From contig CAZBWM010000009.1 of assembly GCA_964495375.1 (NCBI GenBank), forward strand, positions 62,001-126,000: a DNA stretch of 64,000 nt, given 5' to 3'. Made by a program: the position numbers and the translations under genes. The first letter of the stretch is position 1. The number at the start of each line of letters is the position of its first letter. The notes below the pieces were generated by a model. The model saw nothing but the letters and a program-made list of their open reading frames with translations, did no database searches and was not told the origin of the DNA. The stretch comes from JAIESQ01 sp964495375 (GTDB taxonomy: Bacteria > Planctomycetota > Planctomycetia > Pirellulales > JAEUIK01). Below, one piece after another: positions 1 through 11,569 of this stretch.

Positions 1-1029
1 ATCCTGAATCAGCACGCCGACGGCGCGATCGTGCCGGGGCATCTTGTTGTCGAGCCCTCCCTTCAGGTTGCCGTGATCGTCCCAGTAGCCCGTGTTGAGC
101 GACACGTAGCGCACGCCTGCCTCGACGAGCCGCCGCGCGAGCAGCGCCTGCGCGCCCCAGCCATCGCCGTAACGGGCACGGGTGCGCTCGTCCTCGCGCT
201 CGAGATTGAAAGCCTCGCGAATCTGCCCGGAGAGCACGATGTCGACTGCCTGTTGATCGACCGAGTCGAGATGCGAGAAATCGGCGTTGGCGTCGAGCCG
301 CCGCCGCAGCGTGTCGAACTGCCGCTGCAAAGACACGCGGTTGAGCACGCGATCCTGACTGAGTCCGTCGACGAGCGCAAAGCTCTTGTCGTCTCCGGTG
401 GGCAACCGCCCAGCCTCGTTGCCGTAGCTGAAGTCACCGTAGCCGAACGGATTGTGCGCGACGCCGAGCCAGGCGGCGCCGTGGTAGCCGAAACCGCCAT
501 CGTTCATGTTCACCGCATCGAGCGCGCCGTGCTGCCGCGGACCAAGCAACTGCGAGCTGATCGCCCCCATTGAGGGCTGGCGCGGGGCACGGTCGGAACC
601 GTTGGCCCCCAACCTCCCGGTGAGCATCCAGTGCGCGGCCGCCCAATGGTCGCTATTCTCGTGCGAGAAACTGCGGATCACGGTGCACTTATCCATCACC
701 TTGGCTTGCTCGGGGCAGAGCTCGCAGACGTCGAGCCCTGGAAGCGCCGAAGCGATCGGCTTGTAGGGACCGCGCACCTCGGCCGGCGCGTCGGGCTTCA
801 TGTCGAACGTGTCGAGCTGCGAAGGGCCCCCGTGTTGCCAGATTAAGATCACCGAGCGCGGCGAGGTGCGCCGAGTGGCGCTGCCGGCCTGCGTGGCGCC
901 GCGCGCCTGGGAGCGCAGCAGCGCCGGCATCGACAAGCCAAACAGGCTGAGTGAGCCAATCTCGATGAAGCGCCGCCGGCTGACCCCGTCGCAGAGCCGC
1001 GCGCTGGCGGTATCGTGGATACGTAGCAT
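1..1029 (-). CDS. DUF1501 family Tat-exported protein (3' end cut off by window edge)
   Basis: The frame opens with ATG at 1029 and runs without a stop through base 1, so 343 residues are visible and the C-terminus lies outside the window. Near the N-terminus is a twin-arginine-like signal, SRRRFIEIGSLSLFG, which suggests export as a folded protein. It is followed by the DUF1501 signature WQHGGPSQLDTFDMKPDAP and later by YVSLNTGYWDDHGN. DUF1501 proteins are abundant in planctomycetes. They are distantly related to alkaline phosphatase/sulfatase folds and are often encoded beside DUF1549 cytochrome-like proteins; the usual neighbour would lie beyond the left edge. The enzymatic role is not established. 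Family assignment is strong, function unknown. Confidence 0.9.
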   Translation of the reverse strand, partial: MLRIHDTASARLCDGVSRRRFIEIGSLSLFGLSMPALLRSQARGATQAGSATRRTSPRSVILIWQHGGPSQLDTFDMKPDAPAEVRGPYKPIASALPGLDVCELCPEQAKVMDKCTVIRSFSHENSDHWAAAHWMLTGRLGANGSDRAPRQPSMGAISSQLLGPRQHGALDAVNMNDGGFGYHGAAWLGVAHNPFGYGDFSYGNEAGRLPTGDDKSFALVDGLSQDRVLNRVSLQRQFDTLRRRLDANADFSHLDSVDQQAVDIVLSGQIREAFNLEREDERTRARYGDGWGAQALLARRLVEAGVRYVSLNTGYWDDHGNLKGGLDNKMPRHDRAVGVLIQD

Positions 1030-1691
1030 CGCAATGTCCCTGTCCGAAGGGCCTGAACTTCGTAGGCTGGTCCGACGCACGGCGGGGGCGCCTGGGTCAG
1101 GGCGCATCGCGTCGGCAGGGGGCCTGGACCCCACAGGCTAAATGGTATCCCACCGCGCGGGGCTCAAGCAACCTCATTCCAAGACTCTCTCCGAATTCCA
1201 AATTTGCTCCGAGTTTTCTGACTTGATCCGCTGACCGCCCGCAGTGCCATTGGGTAAGGCGCTCTGGCAGCAGCCATGCGCGGCGCGCCAAGGTCTTCCA
1301 CTCCCGCGGCAAACCACACTCCGCATCGCTCGCGAATCGGCGCCGACTGCGCACTGGTAGAGCCGGCTAATCCCGCGGCACACAACCGAACCCGATCAGA
1401 AGCCAGCGTCTCTAAACGGATCGCCGCGCCGGAGCCAAGGGCACCCGACCCAAAGCCCATTCCAGTTCGAGCTTCTCCGCTGGCACCGACCCCGCAACCA
1501 GTGGCAGGCAGGAATTCGCCATAGCTCGCCGCCACCCCGCACCCGCATTGAAAATCCCCGAACTTGCTGGTCTACTTCCCTCTCTTGAATGTCAGGGCAG
1601 GCCTCCCTGACCGCCCGGGGGAATCTCCGCTCCCAGACCGTGTCGCGGCTGGCGTTTTCCCCCACCGCCCGCCCGTTTTTCGGACCCGTCA
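1030..1691. other. Divergent intergenic region, no gene seen
   Basis: This gap of about 660 bases separates the leftward DUF1501 gene from rightward ileS, so promoters for both should lie here. Several short frames are open but none has a ribosome binding site or recognisable protein features. I saw no T-box-like leader or strong terminator hairpin. Confidence 0.5.
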
Positions 1692-5171
<3,480 letters not shown>

Positions 5172-5179
5172 GTCCAACG

Positions 5180-5253
5180 GGGGAAGGGAGTCGTTTCTGA
5201 GCGAGACGAAGCAATTGAAGAGACGCTGCTCAGAAACGACAGCCGTCCCCTTC
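5180..5253. repeat. Palindromic repeat between ileS and purN
   Basis: The arms GTCGTTTCTGAGC (5190-5202) and GCTCAGAAACGAC (5228-5240) are perfect 13-base inverted repeats, flanked by looser complementary purine and pyrimidine stretches. It fills most of the gap and could act as a terminator or processing site. It has no T tract. Confidence 0.7.
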
Positions 5254-5294
5254 TACGCGGCGTCATCGTTCGTCAGGACACTTGGATTAACGAC

Positions 5295-5936
5295 GTGACG
5301 AACTCCCCTGACACAATCGAACCGCTTCGCTTGGCCGTACTCATTTCCGGCGGCGGCACCACGCTGCGCAACCTGCTGGAGCGGATCAATGCCGGTCGCT
5401 TGGCCGCGCAAGTCGTCACGGTGATTTCGAGCAATCCTGCGGCGCGGGGGCTGGAGTTCGCCCGGGCGGCGGGCATCTCGGTGCATGTCGTCGAGCGGTC
5501 GAGCTATGCCGACTTGGCAACGTTCAGCGAAGCTATCTTTGCTCCGTGTCGCGCGGCGGGCGCCCAGCTTGTCGCCATGGCGGGCTTCTTGAAGCTCGTC
5601 GAGATTCCGTCCGACTTTGCCGGCCGAGTGCTCAACATTCATCCGTCGCTGATTCCGGCGTTTTGCGGCCAGGGCTTCTACGGCCACCATGTTCACGAAG
5701 CGGTGCTCGCCTACGGTTGCAAGGTGAGTGGCTGCACCGTGCACTTCGTCGACAGTGTTTACGATCACGGACCGATCGTGCTGCAGCGCGCGGTTGACGT
5801 GCGTGACGACGATACGCCGACGTCGCTGGCCGAACGCGTCTTCGCGGCCGAGTGTGAAGCGTTCCCCGAGGCGATCGCGCTCTTTGCCGCGGGCAAGTTG
5901 AAGATCGTCGGCCGGCAAGTTCACGTCGCGCGCTAA
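5295..5936 (+). CDS. purN: Phosphoribosylglycinamide formyltransferase (PurN-type)
   Basis: It transfers the formyl group of 10-formyltetrahydrofolate to GAR in purine synthesis. The 213-residue protein starts at GTG 5295 and matches the usual length. The glycine loop ISGGGTTLRNLL binds the phosphate. Catalytic residues correspond to Asn114 and His116 in LNIHPSLIPAF and Asp157 in VHFVDSVYDHGP, with the same His-to-Asp spacing as Escherichia coli PurN (His137, Asp144). It is on the ileS strand but separated from ileS by a repeat, so co-transcription is uncertain. No other purine gene is in the window. Confidence 0.93.
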   Translation: MTNSPDTIEPLRLAVLISGGGTTLRNLLERINAGRLAAQVVTVISSNPAARGLEFARAAGISVHVVERSSYADLATFSEAIFAPCRAAGAQLVAMAGFLKLVEIPSDFAGRVLNIHPSLIPAFCGQGFYGHHVHEAVLAYGCKVSGCTVHFVDSVYDHGPIVLQRAVDVRDDDTPTSLAERVFAAECEAFPEAIALFAAGKLKIVGRQVHVAR

Positions 5937-5947
5937 CACACGGCCGA

Positions 5948-6454
5948 TCATACCGCCATCACGTCTTCATAGCCCGTCGCGCGATATAAGGCCACGGCGG
6001 CCGTCCAGGCGGCGTGCGTTTCGAGACAGACTTCGCGGTCGCCGGCGTCCCAGCAGTGGCGCTCGAGCACGGTCAGCAGTAAAACGCCGATCCCGTGTCG
6101 ACGCGCGCCGGGATCGACCATCAACCAGTGTACGGCCGGAGAGCCCGGTTCCGCGGGCGATCCGCGCCGGGCGCACGCGATCGCGCCCAAGGGAGAGCGG
6201 CCGGCCGGATCGATCGGCTCGGCGAACCACAGCCGCTCGGGCGTCCACCACCAGCGCTCGCTCAGTTCATGGCAGAACTCAGCGGCCGTCCACTCGCGCA
6301 CGCCGACACGCGCGCGGGCGAACGCGCGATGCCGTAGTGCGAGCCAGCCATCGATATCGTGCGGGCCGGCAAACGAGCGGATGCGCACGCCGGCGACGTC
6401 GAGTAATTCGGGGCGCACCAAGAGGCGCTTGCGCATCTGCAAAACGCTTGGCAC
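5948..6454 (-). CDS. GNAT-family N-acetyltransferase
   Basis: A 168-residue protein that may start at Met1 or at Met7 (MRKRLLVRPE). The GNAT core is visible: the VHWLMVDPGARRHGIGVLLL strand-loop holds the acetyl-CoA pyrophosphate motif RRHGIG, and ALYRATGYEDV is the typical C-terminal helix-strand. The substrate cannot be read from the sequence. Eight bases separate it from the upstream VOC gene on the same strand, so the two are probably co-transcribed. It converges with purN 11 bases away. Confidence 0.85.
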   Translation of the reverse strand: MPSVLQMRKRLLVRPELLDVAGVRIRSFAGPHDIDGWLALRHRAFARARVGVREWTAAEFCHELSERWWWTPERLWFAEPIDPAGRSPLGAIACARRGSPAEPGSPAVHWLMVDPGARRHGIGVLLLTVLERHCWDAGDREVCLETHAAWTAAVALYRATGYEDVMAV

Positions 6455-6461
6455 TGTAGTC

Positions 6462-6896
6462 CTAGCGCTGCGCGGCAGCCGGTTGCCGATCGCTGGGTGT
6501 GGCCTCGCGCACGGGTGGATAGCGGCCGATCTCGATGTGATGCCCGTCGGGATCGTGGAAGAACAACTGCGTTACGTCGCGATCGGCCACGTAGTTCTTT
6601 TTGTATTCAATGCCATGTTCGATGAGCAACTGTTCGGCGGCGGCGATGTCGGGCACGTGGAGCGCCAAGTGATCGGCGCGCGTCGAGATGTCACCTTTTT
6701 CCAGCGGCGCGGCATCGTCGACGATCAGATGAATCTGCAGCCCGTAGTTGAACAACCAGGCGCCTGGGAACATGAAGGCGGGCCGAGCCAGCTCGCGAAA
6801 GCCGAGCACGTCGCGATAGAACGCCCGCGACTCTTCGAGATGCCGCGTGAGACGGGCGACGTGATTGACCGATTCGATCGCGAGTGGTTGGGGCAT
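6462..6896 (-). CDS. VOC (glyoxalase/bleomycin resistance) family protein
   Basis: The 144-residue protein has two beta-alpha-beta-beta-beta halves typical of the vicinal oxygen chelate fold. The first half contains VNHVARLTRHLEESRAFYRDVLGF and LQIHLIVDD. The second contains DHLALHVPDIAAAEQLL and FFHDPDGHHIEIG. Likely metal ligands are the His of NHVAR, the His of DHLAL and the Glu of HHIEIG. AGAGGGA lies about 10 bases upstream of the ATG. Members include glyoxalase I, dioxygenases and resistance proteins; this one could be a lactoylglutathione lyase-like enzyme but its substrate is unknown. It is probably in one transcript with the downstream acetyltransferase. Confidence 0.87.
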   Translation of the reverse strand: MPQPLAIESVNHVARLTRHLEESRAFYRDVLGFRELARPAFMFPGAWLFNYGLQIHLIVDDAAPLEKGDISTRADHLALHVPDIAAAEQLLIEHGIEYKKNYVADRDVTQLFFHDPDGHHIEIGRYPPVREATPSDRQPAAAQR

Positions 6897-7321
6897 GATC
6901 GATCCCTCTCAATGGTCGGCGAAGTTCAAAGGTGCTGAAACGCGCTGCCGCCGGCTCCGCAATCCTGGCCTCATGCGGCACTGCTAGCACGGTGCGCGCA
7001 CTATAGCCGAGGCGCGGGGCGCCGGGTATCCCCACGGCGGGCGCCAGACCGGCGAGCGTGGCTATCTCGATGGGGGCTGTGGACCGTCCGGTTGTAACGA
7101 AATTCCGTGGCCGGTCGTAGCGAAGTTGCCTGCCGCTCCGAAGTTATCAATTCGTTGGATTGTTCCTGCTTTTCGGACGATACCTAAAAAAGGAAGCCAC
7201 GCGCGCCGCGGCCGGGCGATTTTATCGCACTCGCGACGCGATTTCGGTTGCCTTCGGGGGGGCGCCGCCGGCACAACGCCGGACGGCTCGGCAAACTGCG
7301 CTGATTCAAGGGATTGCGATC
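6897..7321. other. Divergent intergenic region, no gene seen
   Basis: About 425 bases between the leftward VOC gene and the rightward lipoprotein gene. It must hold both promoters. An upstream in-frame extension of the lipoprotein frame (from 7160) reads as low-quality coding and would bury the lipoprotein signal, so it is not taken as gene. Confidence 0.5.
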
Positions 7322-7924
7322 ATGAGACGGGCCGCTTTTGCATTGCTCCTGCTGGGGCTCTTGCCGACCCTCACTGGTTGTGGCTTGTTGCAAGAAATGT
7401 GCTGTCACTGCGGTGGCTGCAACTTGCTCAAGTGCCGAGCCTTTGCGCTGAGCCCCTGCCTGCGCGGCAAATGCTGCGTCGAGGGTTGCGGCGAGGTCTA
7501 TTGGGGTGAGTTGAGCGATCCGCCCACCTGTTGGGATCCCTGCGATTGCTGCGGTAATTGGACCGGCCCCGGCGGCTATTCGATGTACCGCCCCGGCGAG
7601 GCCTATCCGTTCACGCCGATCTATCCGGTCAGCGGGCCGGCGCAGAATTCCAACCAGCAAACACCCCGCGAAGGGGGCCCGACCCCGGCCGACGAATACT
7701 CGCCCCAAGAACCGACCCCGATCGAAGGGAGCTTCGAAGGGGCGAGTCTGGGCCCGGACGATGCGTCGATGCAGTTGCCGCCGGGGGCCAAGATCCTCTC
7801 GCGCGGCGATCGCGTGCTGGGCCCTGGCGAGACTCCGCCACCCCAGGTGCAACAGGCCAGCCGGCCGCGCAACGTGCGTAGCGCCCAATATCAGCCGCCG
7901 CAGCGTCGCGGCATGCGTCGCTAG
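7322..7924 (+). CDS. Cys-rich lipoprotein
   Basis: A 200-residue protein starting at ATG 7322, with AAGGGA just upstream. The N-terminus MRRAAFALLLLGLLPTLTGC is a lipoprotein signal with lipobox LTGC, so the mature protein should be lipid-anchored. The first 60 mature residues hold 13 further cysteines in CC, CHC, CGGC and CDCC groupings. This suggests a disulfide-knotted or metal-binding module. The rest is Pro/Gln/Glu-rich and probably disordered. An earlier in-frame start (7160) exists but would place the signal peptide internally. I recognise no named family. Similar small Cys-rich lipoproteins occur in planctomycetes. Confidence 0.75.
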   Translation: MRRAAFALLLLGLLPTLTGCGLLQEMCCHCGGCNLLKCRAFALSPCLRGKCCVEGCGEVYWGELSDPPTCWDPCDCCGNWTGPGGYSMYRPGEAYPFTPIYPVSGPAQNSNQQTPREGGPTPADEYSPQEPTPIEGSFEGASLGPDDASMQLPPGAKILSRGDRVLGPGETPPPQVQQASRPRNVRSAQYQPPQRRGMRR

Positions 7925-7955
7925 CCGATTCAACGGCTCAAAGTCCGGCACAAAC

Positions 7956-7984
7956 TTCGCCCGCCGCGCTTCGCGGCGGGCGAA
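7956..7984 (+). terminator. Strong hairpin after the lipoprotein gene
   Basis: TTCGCCCGCCGCG, loop CTT, CGCGGCGGGCGAA: a perfect 13-bp stem starting 32 bases after the lipoprotein stop codon. There is no T tract, so it is a terminator candidate only. Confidence 0.6.
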
Positions 7985-8223
7985 ACCGCGCGCTGGCAAG
8001 CCGAGCCCGCATGCGTTAGCGTCAACAGGCGGGGACCAATTTCTCGCTCCGGCGGGTTTGACGCAGTCGATCGCCACCGCAGGATACCAATTCTTCGCCC
8101 GGCTAAAATAGGTGGACGTCGGCGTCGAACGGGGAATCGCTCGCGGGGCCTCCCGGTTAGACTCTGAGTCAGGCGGCCGTCTCGGCTCGCCGCGAGTCCG
8201 TCACCGGGTCGAGATTGTTTTTC

Positions 8224-10416
8224 ATGTCGTTGGCCACTGGGCATCCGTCGGGCGCAACCGCCGCTCTGGATCGTGCGACCGCCGCGCGGCGTCTGCCGAG
8301 CTACGCGCCCGACCTGTTTGTCGCGGTGGTCCTGGTCGTCGTCACGGCGTGGCTCTACGCACCGGTGGCCCAGCACAAGTTCTTGTACTACGACGATCCG
8401 GCCTACGTCACGTACAACGAGCACATCAACACCGGCTTCTCGCGCGAGAATCTCTGGTGGGCCCTGACCGTTTCGCACGCCGCCAACTGGCATCCGCTGA
8501 CCTGGATGTCGCACATGCTCGACGTCGAATTGTATGGCTATGAGAACGCCCGAGGCCATCATCTGACGAATGTGGCCTTGCACATTGTCAGCGCGGTGCT
8601 GCTGTTTCTGGCCTGGCGCAGGTTGCTCAGTGGTCGCGCCGTGCGCGAGATAGTCGAACCGGCATCGGCTGATGTGCCGAGCGAGGATGATCCGGCGGTT
8701 GCTCCCCCGGCAGGCGCTGCGCCCAGCAATCGGGCCATGACGTTTTGGGTGCCGGCCTTGATCGCGGCAGTTTTCGCCTGGCATCCGTTGCACGTCGAAT
8801 CGGTCGCCTGGATCGCGGAACGCAAGGACATGCTCTCCGGCTTGTGCTTCATGTTGATTTTGCTGGCCTATAACCACTACGTGCGGCGCCCCGGCTGGCG
8901 GCGCTACGCGCTGCTGTCCGCGCCGTTGGTGGTGGGCCTACTCTGCAAGCCGTCGTTGGTGACCGCCCCCTTGGTGCTGTGGTTGTTGGACTACTGGCCG
9001 CTCGACCGATGGCGCGGCACGGATGCCGAGCGAATCACCTCTTGGCGGCGGATTGCGAGCGGCGCCGCGCGCTCGCTGTTGGAAAAGTTGCCACTGTTGG
9101 CGATCGTGCTGGCGGCTTCGATCGCGACGATCGTGGCGCAGCGCGGAGGGGGCTCGGTGCAGCGGCTCGAGATTCTCCCCTGGGGGCCGCGCTTTGCCAA
9201 CGCCGTGATCGCCTACGGGGCGTACATCCGGCTCACGTTCTGGCCGACGAACCTGGCGGTTTTCTATCCGCATCCGTATTACGTCGATCTACTGACGTGG
9301 GATAAAGTGGCCATGGCCGCGGTGCTGCTGGTGCTGATCTGCGGATTGGTCGCCTGGCAAGCGCGCAAGCGCCCCTGGCTACCTGTCGGCTGGCTGTGGT
9401 ACCTGGGCATGCTGGTGCCGATGATTGGCATTCTCCAGGTCGGCGATCAATCGTACGCCAATCGCTATACCTATCTGACGCAAACGGGCCTGGTGCTGAT
9501 GGTCGCTGTCAGCGCGGTCGGCTTGGCCACGCGCGTGCCGGGTGGGCGGTGGATCGCCGCGGCCTTGGCGCTGGCCGCGCTCTCGGCTTGCTTGTGGCGC
9601 TCGAGCGTTGAGCTCGTCTACTGGCACGACCAGGAGCGGCTGTTCAGTCGCGCCATGGAGGTCACCGAGCGGAACTACATGATGGGGGTCGGCATGGCGC
9701 GCGAAATGGTGCGCCAGAACAAGATGGACAAAGCGATTGCTTACTTCGATCAGGCCCGCATCGACGGTCCCAAGTACTTTGAAGCCCAGCGCGGCCTGGC
9801 CAAACTTCTGGGTGATCGCGGCATGAAGCGGCTGGAGCAGGGAGATTTCGACCGAGGGATCGCCGACCTGCGCGAGGCCATGGCCTGCTGCCCCGAGGGT
9901 CAGCTGCGGCTGCCAACCCACGAAGTCTGGGTTGGCGTGGGGAACAATCTCGCCTGGCACTTGGCCACGAATCCGCACGTCAAGCAGCTGCGCCCCAACG
10001 AAGCGCTGGAATATGCCACGCGAGTTTGCGAAGTGTTCGGCGATCCCGATTCCCCTGAGTTCGCTCAGTTGCCGATCTATCTCGATGCCCTGGCGGCGGC
10101 CTACGCGGCGGCAGGCAGGTTCCAGGATGCGATCCGAGCCAATGAAAACGCGATTGTGCTGGCCGAGCGGCAAGCGGCCCAGGCCACGGACGCCAATCTG
10201 AAAGAGCAATACACCTCGCTCGCGGCAACCTTGCGCACGCGATCGCCGGCCTACTGGTCGTTGAAGCCGTATCAGGAGGAACCGCCGCGTAGGGTACCTG
10301 CGGAAACCAAGCCCACCGCCGAGCCGACGACGGCGCCTAGCTTGCCAGGCGCCGTGCCAGCCGCACCGCAGTCATCCTCACAACCCGCCGCTAAACGCGA
10401 CAACTCCGCTAAGTAA
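8224..10416 (+). CDS. Polytopic membrane protein with C-terminal TPR repeats (TMTC/PMT-like)
   Basis: The start is probably ATG 8224, three codons after an in-frame TTG, giving 730 residues. The N-terminal two thirds has about ten membrane segments. It contains signatures seen in GT-C type mannosyltransferase-like TPR proteins: KFLYYDDPAYVTYN near the first loop (acidic pair DD), then NWHPLTWMSHMLDVELYG and HHLTNVALHIVSA. The C-terminal third (about 490-700) is helical with TPR-like repeats (KAIAYFDQARIDGP, AIRANENAIVLAER), followed by a Pro/Ala-rich tail. Family members may transfer sugars from lipid carriers outside the cytoplasm, but the acceptor here is unknown. It precedes the CoA-transferase gene by 16 bases and may share its transcript. 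Confidence 0.83.
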   Translation: MSLATGHPSGATAALDRATAARRLPSYAPDLFVAVVLVVVTAWLYAPVAQHKFLYYDDPAYVTYNEHINTGFSRENLWWALTVSHAANWHPLTWMSHMLDVELYGYENARGHHLTNVALHIVSAVLLFLAWRRLLSGRAVREIVEPASADVPSEDDPAVAPPAGAAPSNRAMTFWVPALIAAVFAWHPLHVESVAWIAERKDMLSGLCFMLILLAYNHYVRRPGWRRYALLSAPLVVGLLCKPSLVTAPLVLWLLDYWPLDRWRGTDAERITSWRRIASGAARSLLEKLPLLAIVLAASIATIVAQRGGGSVQRLEILPWGPRFANAVIAYGAYIRLTFWPTNLAVFYPHPYYVDLLTWDKVAMAAVLLVLICGLVAWQARKRPWLPVGWLWYLGMLVPMIGILQVGDQSYANRYTYLTQTGLVLMVAVSAVGLATRVPGGRWIAAALALAALSACLWRSSVELVYWHDQERLFSRAMEVTERNYMMGVGMAREMVRQNKMDKAIAYFDQARIDGPKYFEAQRGLAKLLGDRGMKRLEQGDFDRGIADLREAMACCPEGQLRLPTHEVWVGVGNNLAWHLATNPHVKQLRPNEALEYATRVCEVFGDPDSPEFAQLPIYLDALAAAYAAAGRFQDAIRANENAIVLAERQAAQATDANLKEQYTSLAATLRTRSPAYWSLKPYQEEPPRRVPAETKPTAEPTTAPSLPGAVPAAPQSSSQPAAKRDNSAK

Positions 10417-10432
10417 ATCGAAGGAACTTTGC

Positions 10433-11497
10433 ATGGCTGCTCTCGATGGCGTTCACGTGCTCGATCTGTCGCTGCTGTTGCCCGGCCCGCTATGCACGCA
10501 GATTCTGCGCGACCTGGGGGCAAGGGTCACGAAGATTGAGCCCCCGGCGCCCGGCGACTACTCGGCACTCTGGCCGCCGATGGTCGGGCCGGTGTCGGCC
10601 GCGTACTTCGCCATCAATCGTGGCAAGCAGGTGCAGTCGCTCAATTTGAAAGACGCCAACGATCGTGAGCGGTTTCTCGCGCTGGCGCGCGAGGCCGATG
10701 TCGTCGTCGAGGGCTTTCGTCCCGGCGTGATCGACAAGTTGGGTATCGGTTACGACCGACTCGCCGAGATCAATCCCAAGATCGTCGTCTGCAGCATCTC
10801 GGGATACGGCAGTAGCGGACCATATACCATGCGTGGTGGGCACGACCTCAACTATCAGGCCTTGGCCGGCGTGTTGTCGATCTCGGGCGAGCGCGGGGGC
10901 GCCCCGCCGAACCCGCCGCTGCAAGTGGCCGACACCGCGGCGGGTTCGTATGCCGCGGCGATGCTGATTTTGGCCGCGCTGTTGGAGTGCCGCCGCACCG
11001 GTCGGGGCCAGCATCTCGATGTCAGCATGTCCGAACAGTTGCTCCCCTTGATGACGGCGCTCTATGCGTCGACCGCGGCCGAAGCGCGCGATCCCGCGCC
11101 AGACGGCGAGCTGTTAAGCGGCGGCGCGCCGTGCTACCGCATCTATCGCACGGCCGACGACCAGTATCTGTCGGTCGGTTCGCTCGAGCCAAAGTTCTGG
11201 CAAGCGCTCGTCGTGGCGCTCGGCTTGCCGGAACTGGCCGAGGAATACCAGATGGGGGGCCCGCGCGCGGAAGAAATTGCCGAGCGCCTGGCCGCGGTGA
11301 TCGCCACGCGCACGCGCGATGAATGGGCCCGCGTGTTCGCGGACGTCGATGCCTGCGTCGAACCGGTGCTGCGCTTCAGCGAAGTTCAACAGCATCCGCA
11401 GTGGCAGTCGCGCGGCAGTTTCGAGGAGTTGCCCACGCCCGACGGCCGCACCATCAGCGTGCCGCGGATGCCGGGATCGTTGGCGGGAATGGAGTAG
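10433..11497 (+). CDS. Class III CoA-transferase (CaiB/BaiF family)
   Basis: A 354-residue protein with AAGGAA upstream of ATG 10433. The N-terminal Rossmann-like part GVHVLDLSLLLPGPLCTQILRDLGARVTKIEPP is diagnostic. The likely catalytic aspartate that forms the acyl-anhydride is Asp138 in GGHDLNYQALAG. GRGQHLDVSM is another conserved block. The family moves CoA between carboxylic acids or racemises alpha-methylacyl-CoA; the short length resembles the racemase-like branch. Substrate is not deducible. The stop codon TAG (11495-11497) lies in the left arm of a palindromic repeat shared with the convergent sialidase gene. Confidence 0.9.
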   Translation: MAALDGVHVLDLSLLLPGPLCTQILRDLGARVTKIEPPAPGDYSALWPPMVGPVSAAYFAINRGKQVQSLNLKDANDRERFLALAREADVVVEGFRPGVIDKLGIGYDRLAEINPKIVVCSISGYGSSGPYTMRGGHDLNYQALAGVLSISGERGGAPPNPPLQVADTAAGSYAAAMLILAALLECRRTGRGQHLDVSMSEQLLPLMTALYASTAAEARDPAPDGELLSGGAPCYRIYRTADDQYLSVGSLEPKFWQALVVALGLPELAEEYQMGGPRAEEIAERLAAVIATRTRDEWARVFADVDACVEPVLRFSEVQQHPQWQSRGSFEELPTPDGRTISVPRMPGSLAGME

Positions 11498-11569
11498 TGG
11501 TTAGTGGTCAGTGGCTAGTGGTCAGGGTGCGCGATCTGATCACTAGTCACTAGCCACTACTCACTACCC
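11493..11569. repeat. TAGTGG-type palindromic repeat holding two stop codons
   Basis: The left arm GAGTAGTGGTTAGTGGTCAG and the right arm around CACTAGTCACTAGCCACTAC are inverted repeats with a few mismatches. The stop codons of both convergent genes (11495-11497 on plus, 11557-11559 on minus) lie inside it. A second copy of the same family fills 32795-32948. Confidence 0.8.
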
